Shown: positions 9,850-22,120 of the stretch, one piece after another
Layout: each line of letters begins with the position of its first letter
Position numbering within the stretch: the stretch's first letter is position 1
Source: Didymodactylos carnosus
Lineage: Eukaryota; Rotifera; Eurotatoria; Philodinida; Philodinidae
Direction of reading: 5' to 3'
Assembly: GCA_905250885.1 (NCBI GenBank)
Contig: CAJNOQ010001574.1
Span: 1 to 30,273, forward strand
DNA: 30,273 nt
The notes under the pieces: generated by a model
Seen by the model: the letters and a program-made list of their open reading frames with translations, nothing else
Database searches by the model: none
Told to the model about the DNA's origin: nothing
Translations under genes and position numbers: made by a program

Positions 9850-11660
9850 TTTGATCATTATAGTCTTTCAGATGGATATAACAATGAAGATTGATCGATT
9901 GAAATTTCGGCAACATCAAAAACCTTTAACCAAAAAAATAATACTTTTTTATGTAATACAAATAAGCAGAGGCGTATTCTTACACTGTCTATATCTAGCT
10001 CGTAGATGTTGTCTACAGGCTACTGCAGGATCATTAACACGGATACGCCATCTTAGTTTGTAGTCCACTTTGAATCCTAACAGAACGAATGTATCTTTGC
10101 GTTCTGTATATATCGAGATAAATATTTTGCACGTTAATTAGAGTTTAATGTCATAAGTTCGAACTGCATCAGTCATATATTTTGCCGATATTGTCCTCAC
10201 GGAGTTGTGAGAAATGCGTCAAAGTAACAGAACAGATCGGTGTACAATCGTCAGAGAATACAATAGTGTCTGCACGTAGTTGTACAACAGAGGATACTTT
10301 ATTAAGAAAAATGATAGATAACAACATCAGACAGATAGCGTCAGAGTTGGAACAGATCAAGTGGTTCTGCTGGCGACCGATCGGTTTCAACAGTGACGCC
10401 TCTAAGATAGATCCTTCTACAACTGCTTCTGACATTACTGAAGCCTAAAATCTTCTCCATATCGAATGCGATCAAGATGGTATCCACAGATGGTTGAGAG
10501 TTCAAATTACTTATTGATTTATAATAGATACAATAGCTATCGGCATCTTCGGACAAAACCAAATTGCTTATCTGAGAAAAAATTATTTATTGTCAGGCGA
10601 TGGTAAAGTCAAATCTTTCAAGTAGTTTACTAACTATACAAAGAAGAGATATGGATTTATAATTAGACGCAAAATGTTTGGGTCTTTTCTCTTATGGTAG
10701 TACCAATCTGCCATCTGTTTGAAAAGTGTCCGGTTAAATCACCGGAATATTATCAAAACCGCAAGAGATATCATTACGTTAATTATTGATTGCGCCAGTA
10801 ATCTACAGTATCGACGGACAACCAAAATTTAGTGTTGAGTTCAGTAAAAAATTTGATGCTGGAGTGGGCATATGGTCCGCTGTTGAAGATATTCAAGTAG
10901 AAAAGTATTTATTGAAAAAGTTCGCTTTTTCCTCATTTGTAACGGCTGTTTCTGTTCCCATATTGTTGCAAGGAAAATAGAGTTTCCTCGACGTATTCTA
11001 TTGATCGAGGTCTAAAAGGTGGAAGATACAATGGATGAAGTAAAAAAAACTAAATTTTCTTGAGATATGACTGTGCTCCTCAGTTTATGTTTCTGGGAAG
11101 TCTAATTTCATTTTTACACTAGATGATACTACGATTATACAAAATCGATTAGATTTATGATATTTGGTTAGAGACATTTAGAACGCTACCTGATAACTCT
11201 GACAATAATTTTAGACACTTACATTTTTCGTAATCACGACGTTGTTTTGAAGAACGGATACATTCCATACAAAAATACTTAAATTTGACTGACTCTAAGT
11301 ACAGAATTTGGCGAATAGTCTAAAGCTGAACTATCGGAAATATTTAGCTTCTCTCAATTAAATGGATAAGAAATATCGTCAAATAGTGTTGTGTATCGTG
11401 TATTATAAGTTGGAAATGAAGGGACTAATTGAAGCACAGATAGTCAGTCTATCCTGCTGATAAATGAAATCCTACTAGAATTTCTATTCCAACATCTCCT
11501 GTTATTCACTGTTATTGTTAAATCATGACTCCTGGATACAGATGACGTCGGTTATGTTGAATGAGTCATTACAGATTTGAATTAAACTTTTCAGACTTTT
11601 TAGGTTAACACAAAAATTCTCAACATTATATCATAAAACGGATAGACTTCGTTTTCCAGT
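9850..11660 (-). mobile_element. Decayed non-LTR retrotransposon (jockey/CR1-like LINE): endonuclease and reverse transcriptase remnants
   Basis: Translated on the minus strand in shifting frames, the segment shows LINE landmarks in the correct order. An endonuclease start reads NLKSLKSLIQ then TDVICIQES followed by a stop where Trp is usual (about 11525-11620). A linker NEEKANFFNKYFS lies near 10895-10940. The RT motif SNYKSISLLCIVSKLLERF (10610-10668) corresponds to the family's NYRPISLL motif. SDKQFGF lies near 10556-10577. A motif-A-like AFDMEK occurs near 10455-10480. A decayed active-site box LRADTIVFSDD (about 10248-10280) stands where LFADD is expected. LGFKVDYKLRW (about 10047-10080) marks the RT C-terminus. 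Stops and frameshifts interrupt every part, so it is dead. The segment is visibly richer in G+C than its surroundings. Ends, poly-A tail and target duplication were not located; the superfamily is only approximate. Confidence 0.82.
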
Positions 11661-13107
11661 GTGAGTTTTATCTAATGTATACGAAAAGGCCTGAGGAGAT
11701 AGCATTATTTATTTCCAAATCTTCAGATATTCATCAGTATCACTTGTGAATTATTTTGTTTCGAGTACATTAAGATGACTACCATCTGGTTCTATTATGT
11801 TCAAATTACAGTCATAATTAATAAAATCAATATCATTTTCAAATCTAATAATTTGAATTGAAAATTTTAATAAATTTATTGACTGTTTGTTGTAACTTTT
11901 TAGTTATAAGCAAATTTAGCAATGGTGATGAAATATGAAAACTCGAAATCAGTTCCAAAAAAAGCAACAACTGAATGCAGTAGAAAAAAAATCAGTAGAC
12001 TACTGATTAAATCATTAGAATTCCCAATTCTGTGGACATCATCGCTTTTAATAGTTCTCAATTGAAAAAATTTTGTTTAAAAAGGCTTACACTAGCATAT
12101 TTTTCTCTGAAGAAAAACGTTACGCTTATGGATTTACAGTAAAACTTCATTAAACGGATATATTTAGTTCTTTTTTTTAAAGAATCGCTTTTAATCAGAT
12201 CCCTCTAAGTAGAAGAAACCGAATAAATACCGTGTATAACTGTAGTAAAATAAATGTGCTATGTAATTTTGTCTAATATTCTTATTTTGTTAAAATAGAG
12301 TTGTTGTTATTGATAAAGTTAATGTTCGTCACAGCAGTTATATAATTTATTTATTTATTATTAATTTTTACTACTTTCGATACGTATTACTTAGTAGAAA
12401 ACGAATTCAAATCAATTTCTTACTCAGAACAATTATTCTCAATGAATTTTGAATGTGATCACGTTTACATTGATACACTGCCTGTTAAATCTGACAAAGC
12501 GTTTTAAAATAAACACATTTGCATGAAACTTTATAAACAAAACTTTTTCAATAAGTAGACTTCCTAGATCTACTTTTTTCATTAAATATCATCCTTCTGT
12601 ATAAATAAAAGTAGACAGAGTAATAATATTATCTATCTGGAGAAAAGCAGAAGCTCTATTTATCAGCAGTGGACTAGTTTTCTTTTCTGATTAAGGTATG
12701 CTGATTTGAAAATTCAGATTAATTGCTCGTTTAAGTAATCAACTTAATTGAGAAATCCGTTGCTTATTTGTGATTTTCTGATTATTTTTAATTATTTATT
12801 TTTGTTAGTTGAAAAACAAACTGACAATAGATAGACGTATCTTGTTTAAGATAAAATGCGAAAAAAAATATTCGTATTATAGATAAAGAATCAAAAATTT
12901 TGTCAGAAAACAAAATTTCGTTGATTTCAAAGTCTGTAATGTTTCTCATAAAACAGTTTTGAAATTCATGAAATAATAACAATTGTAATCAAGACAAAAT
13001 CGATGAAAATAAATAAATATTTACGAACTTTTAGTTTGATGAACAGTAAATAATAAATAATAGACTTTGATAAATAAATATTGTTTTTAAATACCAACAT
13101 ATCACAA
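11661..13107. other. Intergenic DNA; 3' UTR of the LEA-like gene at its right end
   Basis: AT-rich, without recognisable exons. TTTATT at 12795-12800 is AATAAA on the minus strand and could be the polyadenylation signal of the gene at 13108-13371, about 310 bases after its stop. The minus-strand frame 12788-12982 lies in this probable 3' UTR and has no coding character. Confidence 0.35.
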
Positions 13108-13371
13108 CTATTTTCTTAAATGAGTTGACTGTTTGTACGCTTCTGCTTGAGCATCACAACTGGCTTTTTTTGAATCATGTTTGAGTCCGTCGACTGCATG
13201 AGAAATTGCTCCATCAACAGTAGAAGCATCTTTTGCTTGTTGATGATTTTTCTCAGCTTCTTTTCCTTCCATTTTTCCTTGTATTGTTTGAACACCTTCT
13301 TTTACTTTATTAGCAGCATGATCAACTCCATCTTTAGCCTTATCAGCCAATGTTTTTGGATTGTTTGACAT
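13108..13371 (-). CDS. Small LEA/hydrophilin-like stress protein
   Basis: This is an 87-residue, very hydrophilic, Lys/Ala/Asp/Gln-rich protein without aromatic residues apart from one Tyr. It has no signal peptide or membrane segment, so it is probably cytosolic. The N-terminal half has short repeats of the AKDGVDHAANK / KVKEGVQTIQGK kind. These would form amphipathic helices and resemble LEA group 3, CsbD-like and synuclein-type repeats; no single family can be assigned from sequence alone. A single Cys lies near the C-terminus (KKASCDAQAEAYKQ). LEA-type proteins protect proteins and membranes on drying, and such a role is inferred from composition only. The ATG at 13371 is 70-80 bases downstream of a TATA box on the same strand, and no intron is needed. 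The opposing frame (13177-13368) is a shadow with typical antisense Cys/Phe/Ser composition. Confidence 0.68.
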   Translation of the reverse strand: MSNNPKTLADKAKDGVDHAANKVKEGVQTIQGKMEGKEAEKNHQQAKDASTVDGAISHAVDGLKHDSKKASCDAQAEAYKQSTHLRK

Positions 13372-13442
13372 ATTAATTATTTTATAAAATATAACTACGT
13401 CTTCAAACGTGTAATAATGAATAAAACGAGATGATGATGTTG

Positions 13443-13450
13443 TTTATATA
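13443..13450 (-). promoter_or_regulatory. TATA box of the LEA-like gene
   Basis: The minus strand reads TATATAAA, 72 bases before the ATG. With transcription starting about 30 bases downstream, the 5' UTR would be about 40-45 bases. The TATA box fits an inducible gene. Confidence 0.45.
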
Positions 13451-13454
13451 TTCT

Positions 13455-15152
13455 AATAAAGGAATATTTTATTACTCAGATGAAAATAATTTGTATTCGG
13501 AAGAAATAGCGCTAAAGCAAACTCTCTTATACATGACTTTTGCCGCATTTACAGAGTGCTATGTTCGCGCCAACATGACACATCTTAATAATGAGAAGTA
13601 ACATCCAGATTTGTACTCGATGAATGCAATAGAGTTAAAGATGCATTTGGCTAACATCCAACAATTTATGTCAGACCTACACTTTGGTCGTACTCACCTG
13701 CAAAGAATAGTTTATTCTTGTACATTCGAATTTTGTATATTCTATTCATAGGCCCTTTCCTAATTGAGAATTAATTCACACAGTTTTTAAATTAAAAACT
13801 GTTAACTGACTACAAAGTTTACTTAGAAACTATTTTGTATTGCCTTGTTACATTGTCACTATACGAAACTACTTTTAACGAGAGTTGTTTTGAAAAGTTG
13901 ACTACGTATTTCAGCAGAACGTTCATAACTCTATGCAGACGTCTCACAAGCATTTATAATGGCTCAATTTTTATCACAAAACATTTTAAATAATAAGTTT
14001 AGTGAGATTCAACCTGTCAAAGAGTTGATTCTACTAGTTCATGCAATCTATGTTGCATTCGGATAACTGTTAATCCATTTTTAAATGGCAATGAGATCTT
14101 CGTAACAAACCAGGATATTCCAATACTTTATCGTTTTGAGAAGAAAGCGTAACTTGATATGTGCATTTGCTCTGGCAGCGAACGTTTTTAGTTCTACAGT
14201 TATTCTATACATGAACTTCATTTCTGCACGATCGTAGTATTTTGGTTATTCATATCAGATAATCACTTGAAAGAAAAGTGTTTCAGGATCGACGATAGAA
14301 CAGGGAAGCATCTAGCCTTTGTTTTTGAAGCGAACGCTTTACAGTTTTAGGGCGTTCTACAAGAATTGTTTTTTCGAAACAAAATAACTACTGTCTCTGG
14401 CACTTTTTTGAGGTTTAATCCTGATTCTGCTTTTGGACATTCGAAATATCTTCATTGGCATTGGCACACATTTTGACAAAAGCAGGAATTCATTTGGAAT
14501 TTCTGCAGTAATTATCTTGAGATCTCGACAGCTGTCGAAATTCCGAAAATATTCGAAATTTCGTCAATTATTTCACCATAAAATAATAGTATCATAGGAA
14601 TTTCGACAAAAATTTGGGTTAGGACGTTAATGACCTCTAATGATGCGTGTTTGTTGTATATATTGTTGTCGAAGAACGTAGTGGAATTTCAACAAAATTC
14701 TCTACTTTAATGAAGTGATGGAAAAAATGTAACTGTATTTATAAAGTTGCTATCTATATTTATGTGTGTTCTACTGTTCTGTTCTGCGGCCAAAAGTAAA
14801 AATTGTGGAAAATTTGAAATGAATTTTTTGTTACTGTACGACGACGCTGTCTATAATAGTAGTTTTTGTTGAGTAAATGTTGTTAAATTTACTCTATATT
14901 AAATTAATTCCCGATTAAATTAATTACGCAGTGGTAATATTTTAGACGGTGTTGAAATTTCAAAGGAGAAATTCCAAAAGTAGATCGACGAGTTTATATT
15001 TTTTGACTGAGTTGCGCGCATCATTCGAAAATAAGTATCTTTCATCTATTCTTCATTATTGCTATATGTTTTTAATGTTTTTTCTGTTTTATGGAAATAG
15101 ATCAAGTCAAAGAATATTTTCGTCACTATACTTTGACATGATCAATATTTGC
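13455..15152. other. Intergenic DNA with a GC-richer stretch (about 13990-14540)
   Basis: No gene is recognisable. About 13990-14540 is less AT-rich than its flanks and gives broken open stretches on both strands, as an old transposon or pseudogene would, but no diagnostic motif was found. Confidence 0.3.
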
Positions 15153-15792
15153 TGAAAGTTTTGATTGACGAGGGACCTTTTCCAACTGTCTAATCGCTTT
15201 CTGGTCGAAACCTAGTGGGTTATAGGTTATCGACCGTGCTGAATCTGAATATCAACATGATATGGGTCGTTAGGCTTTCAAAGACCAGTTGTCTGAAAAT
15301 CCAGTTTTCTAGAAACTCCAAAAAATCTCTGAAACTTTGCTTAATAAGTCATGTTTGTAGGCCGCGAAATTCTGATCAAAATGAGAAGTTACCCAGTTCT
15401 GCAGGACCTTTCTTTACAAAGTTATAGAATTTAAAAGAAAAGTCCTAAATGTTCATTGTCAGCTCAGAGATATAGAAAGAAAAAGAAAATATGAATTTAA
15501 AACTTCTCTTGTAAATTCTATAACTTTGTAAAGAAAGGTCCTGCAGAACTGGGTAACTTCTCATTTTGATCAGAATTTCGGGGTCTACAAACATGACTTA
15601 TTAAGCAAAGTTTCAGAGATTTTTTGGAGTTTCTAGAAAACTGGATTTTCAGACAACCGGACTTTGAAAGCCTAACGGCCCATATCATGTTGATATTCGG
15701 GTTCAGCACGGTCAATAACCTATAACCCACTAGGTTTCGACCAGAAAGCGATTAGACAGTTGGAAAAGGTCCCTCGTGAAATCAAACTTCTA
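15153..15792. mobile_element. Near-perfect 640-bp palindromic element (MITE/foldback)
   Basis: The arms are about 15153-15452 and 15498-15792, inverted copies with only scattered mismatches and small indels. Both contain CGAGGGACC, AAACCTAGTGGGTTATAGGT, AATCTCTGAAACTTTGCTTA and CTGCAGGACCTTTCTTTACA. The unpaired centre is only about 45 bases. Each arm has the same 70-codon open frame (15215-15427 plus; 15518-15730 minus), differing at six residues and starting at non-ATG codons. These frames reflect the shared repeat, not a gene. The flanking bases do not show a clear target-site duplication. The arms are much more alike than those of the two palindromes further left, so it is younger or has been corrected by gene conversion. 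Confidence 0.88.
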
Positions 15793-17909
15793 GTTACCGA
15801 GACAAATTTCTAATCAGAGGAGGGTACATGTCTGTTTACAAAAGCCGAAACAATCAGAAGAGGTAGATTAATGTAAAGGTACTTTTGTAGAAGCTCTCTT
15901 CGAAAATTGTTTCTGATGTATAACAAAAGATGTACAATTTTAAACACTACAAAATGCCTTTCTTTCCAGAGACTCAGTCGCTTTTTATAACAAGGACTGA
16001 AATTAAAATGCTTTCGTGAATGAGACAGGAATGACTGGTAAAAGAGCACATATTTTTCAGAATCTCATTTCAATCTAACTAAGTGCTAAGCAAAGCAACT
16101 TTTCGTATCTTCCAGTACTCTTATTCCTACAAAAAAATGAAGAAATGCTTATCTGAAAAGAACAAAATCGACACAAAATTTCCTATCTTCTGGTATCACA
16201 ACGGAACTTTTGAGCAGACTTTTCATATTTAAAAGTTAGATATTTTCTCTTCATATAAAGCAGTCAATTATTTCTTCTTGAAACATTGTCAGTTATAACA
16301 TCAAATTATTTAATTAAATGGGCAAAAAGAAAAATATATGTTAGAGATTAATCACACTCAATGTTTTTTTCAACATTCCGTTTCTTTTTATAGCAAAACG
16401 TTTGTATCAATGCAGGAAACAGTCAATTCAGCGAGTTTTCTTTTCTCTCGTTTCTTATTTACATTGATTGTTTGTACACTCATTTATCATATATACTTCA
16501 TTAACAGTAAAATAATCTACGTACAACAAAAAAAAAAGGGATGATTTACTGATAAAGAGATAGAAGGAGAGAAGATTTCAATTCACACTTTTTTCATCAA
16601 CATTTCAAAGATAAATTTTCTATGTTAGTCTATTATGTCATGCGTGTAATAATTACCACATATCGTTTTTAGTATGTTAATAGAAATAGTGACGATTTAT
16701 ACACATTTAAATTTCAAATTTAATGTTCACTCAAATATCTAATGTGATGACTCTTATTTTCCTTCGAGCGTTCATGATGTAAAAGCAAAAGAAAAAGTCA
16801 GATCTTTCTAAATAAAATACAAAAAATTCATAATTGATTAAGTGTATTCCTACTAAAATTAAAATTAAGAGAGCTTTTTCAACCGGAAAATGTAGAGATT
16901 CTTCGTTTTAATGATAGAACACCTAGAAAGTGAATGACCGGCGTCATAGATAAGCTCCTACATACATATTACATGATAAATAAATCGAACGGAAATGGTC
17001 TAAGACTATAATATTATTTCTTATCTAACCAATATTAATTAAATTATTAACATCAGAAATAAACTGACCGATGTCTATCAATCTCATGCGTCTTCTACAG
17101 AACTGGTCAAGTATAAGATTTTAGAAGAATCTGATCAATATTTTCGTTTTCTTTATGGAAAAAAAGAGAGTTGAAATGCTCTACAAACAACTGATATAAA
17201 CTAATTACTTGAGACAACTATATGTCGTTTTGAAAAAGCAAAAATCTTTCTGTATTATCAATAAGAAATTGAATATCTATTTATCAATGGACACTGGCTC
17301 AGTTTAACGAAGAAAATATAGACAAATGTTCTCTTCACAATTTGTGATGTTTTTTTTGACTTATTTTTTTTTTCAATAAGATCAAGAAAGAGAATTGAAT
17401 GTTTCAAAACAGATACATCAAATATATGTACATATTTCTCTTGATGAATGATCAGTTTTCTTTTCTCTTTTCTTTCGTTAAATCAGCAGAGAGAAAAAAA
17501 AAGAAGTCACTTACTAAAGAGTTTTTCTTTTTTTTGTTTCTAAACAGTAGTTTTGTCATGGAAGAAAAACAACGAATATTCCTGTTCCAATAGTCTTTTT
17601 TGACATCTCATCTGCAAAACATAAAAATGAATCTACACAAATTCATAGGAAAGGTAAGATAAAGCCATTAGGCACAATAATTAACTAACAAATTATCATA
17701 GATATAGAGCAAAGTGGTTTAGATGAGAGTTAAGCGAACATGTTAAGAATCCCGAAAGCATATTTTTTAAATAAAGTCAAGACATAAGACATACAGCATG
17801 TTGATAAAAATTCCTATAGCGAGAGTCAAGGTTAAGGGTATGTAATGGCAGGACTTTGTGTAAACTCATAGTATTATGTGCATTATAAATGTAATATCAT
17901 AATGTAATA

Positions 17910-17910
<1 letters not shown>

Positions 17911-17940
<30 letters not shown>
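17911..17940. repeat. (TC)n microsatellite
   Basis: About 15 CT units with one TTT interruption, followed by ACAG. Confidence 0.9.
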
Positions 17941-18120
17941 ACAGTGTATATATTTTCTCTGGTGATGAATCGGTGAAACGTTAGAATAAAAAATTTTAAA
18001 TAAAATGAATAATTAATTTGTGCTGTAAAATAAAGATTATGAGAGTCAAGGTATTTTTTACCAATCTTTTATAAAACTATAATTCCCATTAATTTTTTAA
18101 CTTCTATCGGGCAAATGCCA

Positions 18121-18141
18121 ATATAATATATATATATATAG
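18121..18141. repeat. (AT)n microsatellite
   Basis: ATATA then AT dinucleotides for about 20 bases. Confidence 0.8.
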
Positions 18142-20508
18142 TAATTCTTTCATCACCTTCAGTCATCAACCATTGAACATTAATGTGTCTAAGATGAATT
18201 TATCATGAAACTTGAGCTGATTGAAATGACATCACAAAAGAAAAATGATGATTGACATTGAAAAAAATATACAAGTGATGTCGTATAATCAGTCATGGAG
18301 ATTATCTTTGAGAAGTCAAATGCGTCATTAGGCTGCGATGTAAAAGAAAAATTTTGGCAATTGTTCAATTGATATTTTATAATCAACCAACTGTTTATTA
18401 TTAAAACTGGATTTCTTTTTTTTTCATTTCCATGCTCATTTCTCAAAATTTTTGTTAAATATACTTGAACAATGCTATATGCTAAAGTAGAGAGAGAACT
18501 TAATACACGTATGTGTAGTTGTTTGGTGCCTTTCTAATGCGTGAAAAAAAGCATAGAAAAGTGAAAAATTAGTGTTGTTGATTATATTCTTATCAATCCT
18601 GCAAAGAAATGTCCTTCTCACAAGTGTTATGAACAGAGATAAGTTTAAGAGGGAATAAGAGTCAAACCTTAGTTGATTTGTATGATCGATGATGAATGAA
18701 GTCATCACAAGATACTTTAAAATAGTACGGTTAATATCAAGAGTATCTTGTTTATATTGTAATTGTCGCAATTGCTAGTAGAGCTCGACTCCATTATCTT
18801 AAATAATAACATATTATAATTATCAATTGGATATTTTCACGCATGTCGTTCCAGATTGACATCGACAAGCTCTTAGAGTACTAGTTTTGTATCCCCATCG
18901 AATTGGGCAGGAATTCATGATCTTTTTTAAAAAGAATTATGTCAATGTTGCATAGCAATAGTTGTAAAATGCGATTTTATCAAAACTTTGACGTGGATAC
19001 CGAAATTTATTTCGTTCTTCAGGAATCAGTTTTTAAGAACTTTAGTATTCATAAGTTATATGTTTTTATATTTATCGAAAGACAAAATTTTTTTTCTATT
19101 TCACATGAAAAGTTTTTCGTTTTCTATAGCCTTAAAGGCATACAATTGAAATGTTATATAAATTTGATTCGATTAATGTTAGATCTTCAATATATGTAAA
19201 TTTTTTATTGTATTTAAATCGATTACCGAAACAGTTCTATTGTTGTATGGTTGAATCATCATCATTATTTATTTTTGTGATGGTAGTAGCTGTACATTAT
19301 TTAAAAGAAGAAAAAACTGGATATGTTTCTTCTCATATACCGTTGATTTCAATTATACACTCAATGATTCTATATATGTCGTATAAATACAAGAAAACGA
19401 CGTTTTTTCACTTCCTGATTTAAAAAAAAAAAGTAATTCAAATCTGCTATTTTATTCGATTTGATATTATTTCCGTTTTGCATCAAATGCAGATGAATGT
19501 TTCTTATTTTTCTATTGAGTTGAACATGTTTTTCAAGAAATGTGCTAATTTGTCTCTAAGTTAAGTATATCTCTTTCATATTTTCACATACACGCACATA
19601 TTAAGCATTGATTGAAAGAAAAAAACGAAAAAGCGCACCAGTTTTTGACAAGATTTGCTTCTATTTCTATAGACACTTTTCAGTAAGTGGAAATAAATGA
19701 AGTATTATTAGTTGATATTAAAACAAAAATAGATATAAAAAGATATTCATGCACATCTAAATAGAATAAATCTTTTTTGCTATACTTTTCTAATCAGAAC
19801 AATATTATTTAAAAATAAAGGCAGCCAATTAATCACTTTTTATATGAACATGCGATAGTCGAAAAGAAGGAAAAAAGGAGATTCCTGTATAAGAGAACAA
19901 TTACATGTATGTCTATTGAAAAAAAATTGGATAGATAATATATGAGAAGTAGAGAGAAAATGTCATAACAATTTAAGTATTTCCTATTAAAAATTCATCA
20001 AGATAAGGTAAGCAGTAGAACATGTTATATGCAAAATTGTTGTCTGTTACCGTTGCAGTCATTTTTTTTTCTAAAAGAATTTCTTTTGAGAAATGTCACA
20101 AATCAGTTAAGTCATCAGCCTTTATTGATCATTGAATTCGATTTAAACTACTTTTCAATTTTTCAAAACAAATTTCAGTAAGAAAAAATCATTACGGTTA
20201 AACCAACGAAATGATTTTGAAAATATACATTCCTTTGAGTTATTAGTTTTTCTATATCTTTCTTTGTTCCGTAAAAAGAGTATCTTTTAAATAGAAATTT
20301 TTGTTGTCTATTCGGTTTAGAAGACAAATGAGAGTATAAGATGATAGACGTCCTGTATACTTGAACGTAGAACTGTGACAATTCAGAGAACTATAATATC
20401 AGTAACAAATTAAATTTCGATCACTTGCAGAAAAATAGAACAGGAGTTGTATTTTCTGGTGGGGAATAATCAGTTTAGTTCGCCTCGTTAACTTAACGAG
20501 AAATGTTT

Positions 20509-20510
<2 letters not shown>

Positions 20511-20578
<68 letters not shown>
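20511..20578. repeat. (TC)n microsatellite, about 68 bases
   Basis: Long CT run interrupted by one TTT near 20551. On the minus strand it yields an artificial Arg-Glu repeat frame (20399-20584), which is not a gene. Confidence 0.95.
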
Positions 20579-21957
20579 ACTCACATTAGTTAGTAGTACT
20601 ACTAAGTAAGATCACCAAGCTACGAGGATTCTAGTTATGAATATTCGACTTGTAAAGAAATATGTTACATACGATTTAAAATTAAATCAGAGTCTGTCTA
20701 CTCTTCATATATGTCGCAGCTGTTATTTCCATTAGAAGAGCATATGAATATGTACTAACTCTCTGTAGATAGAGGTATGTATGTATGTTTTTCTCTCTAA
20801 TGTTCATCATAGTTGATGCAATTCTTTAACGACATTTTTCTTTTTTTTCTCGTATAGTTAAAAAATAATCAATCATGTCAAATTAGATATCAGAACGTTT
20901 TGGGGCGGTGTTTCTTGTGTGATGTTTCACAATCCATTTAGTTGAACAACAAGAGAAGAAAAAAAATAAACACGCGTCTTGGTTTTACTATTTGCGTCTT
21001 TTTAGTTTTCCGGCTATACTGTATATATTCAAGATATCATCCGTTCATTTTGTTCCTTTTTCTGATATTTACTGTTCGATGAACATACACAGTAGGTGTG
21101 GGAAATGTGTTTTTTTATCAGCTTGAACGCATCTACTACATAAGAGTTCCTGTTTCTCAGACAAAAAAGAAAAAAATCATTATTTACTCTACCAGCCAAC
21201 ATTTAGCTCATTCATAAATAGAAATGATTTGGAATTTTTTTTCTTCTTCTGCCATTTAATCAAAAAATGAAAAGAGATATATTGCTAATTAGATAACGGT
21301 ATTCGTGTCTCACACTAATGATGAACAGACGTGAATAATGGACGATTAAAAAAATAACTGATATCTCGCTTGCTTTACTTCAAGATAGAGAAAGATGATT
21401 AATCCAACGAAAAAGAGATAAATGAAACAAAAAATTTTTTTTCCATTCTTTTATTTTTTTTCTATTTTATTGTTAAACAATGTATACTGATTAGTTTTAT
21501 AATTTTAACTTTAATAACTATATGTGTAAAATAATCAGGATGACAATCGTGTTGTCTAGACTAACTGTTGTCATTTGCACGCCCTTCGAAGGATGATCTA
21601 ATGAATAATCACTAATTTAAATCCAAATCTTCCTATCGCTTTACTAAGCATTCGTATCCAAATCATTAGAAAAAGATATCTGTCATAAATAAAGAACTGA
21701 CTAAAGTCTTTAGAAAATCTTGTTCAAACAGCACCATATATAACTAATAATCTGAAACTCTGTGTGCGGATGTCTTCATTTTGTAATTACCATCTTTTCA
21801 GATAACTAGTTGCGCGGAAATTGTCATCTTGTCATTGATATTCAGTTTCAGTAGAGTTATCATCACTATTCTTGTAAAATCTCGGAGATTATATCACTCA
21901 CATCCGAAGTGACCTTAAAGAATCCGCTATTGTTGATGATAAACCATAAGACAGTAG

Positions 21958-22070
21958 GTGAGAAGTTTCACAAGGTCAATCTCTGTTATTTTCATAGTTC
22001 TGCACTCTGTGAAGTAAAATTTTTCTATAAAATATAAATTAGCAATAATGACCTTATTTGTTTACTTTAG
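21958..22070 (+). other. Candidate 5' UTR intron of the protocadherin gene
   Basis: A donor (AGTAG|GTGAGA) at 21958 and an acceptor after a T-rich tract (TTATTTGTTTACTTTAG) at 22070 would remove 113 bases. The UTR segment 22071-22125 then leads to the ATG. The acceptor could equally accept a trans-spliced leader. Confidence 0.3.
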
Positions 22071-22120
22071 AAACTATGACTTGATTAAAATTGACTAGAT
22101 CTGTATTATTTCATTTTACC

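Larger units (their letters stand above)
15793..22070. other. Gene-poor intergenic region, about 6.3 kb
   Basis: No exon with family similarity was recognised on either strand. The open frames present (for example 18939-19199, 19151-19423, 18475-18771) are Phe/Ile/Tyr/Lys-rich, overlap each other in different frames, and look random for this composition. Microsatellites are listed separately. Confidence 0.4.

Noticed and set aside
10169-10562. Overlapping 70-90 codon frames on both strands as separate genes
   Set aside because: They are fragments of the decayed reverse transcriptase; minus-strand motifs run across frame changes.
15215-15730. Two 70-residue near-identical proteins on opposite strands
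   Set aside because: They are mirror images produced by the palindrome, lack ATG starts, and have no known domain.
20399-20584. Arg-Glu repeat protein on the minus strand
   Set aside because: Translation of the TC/GA microsatellite.
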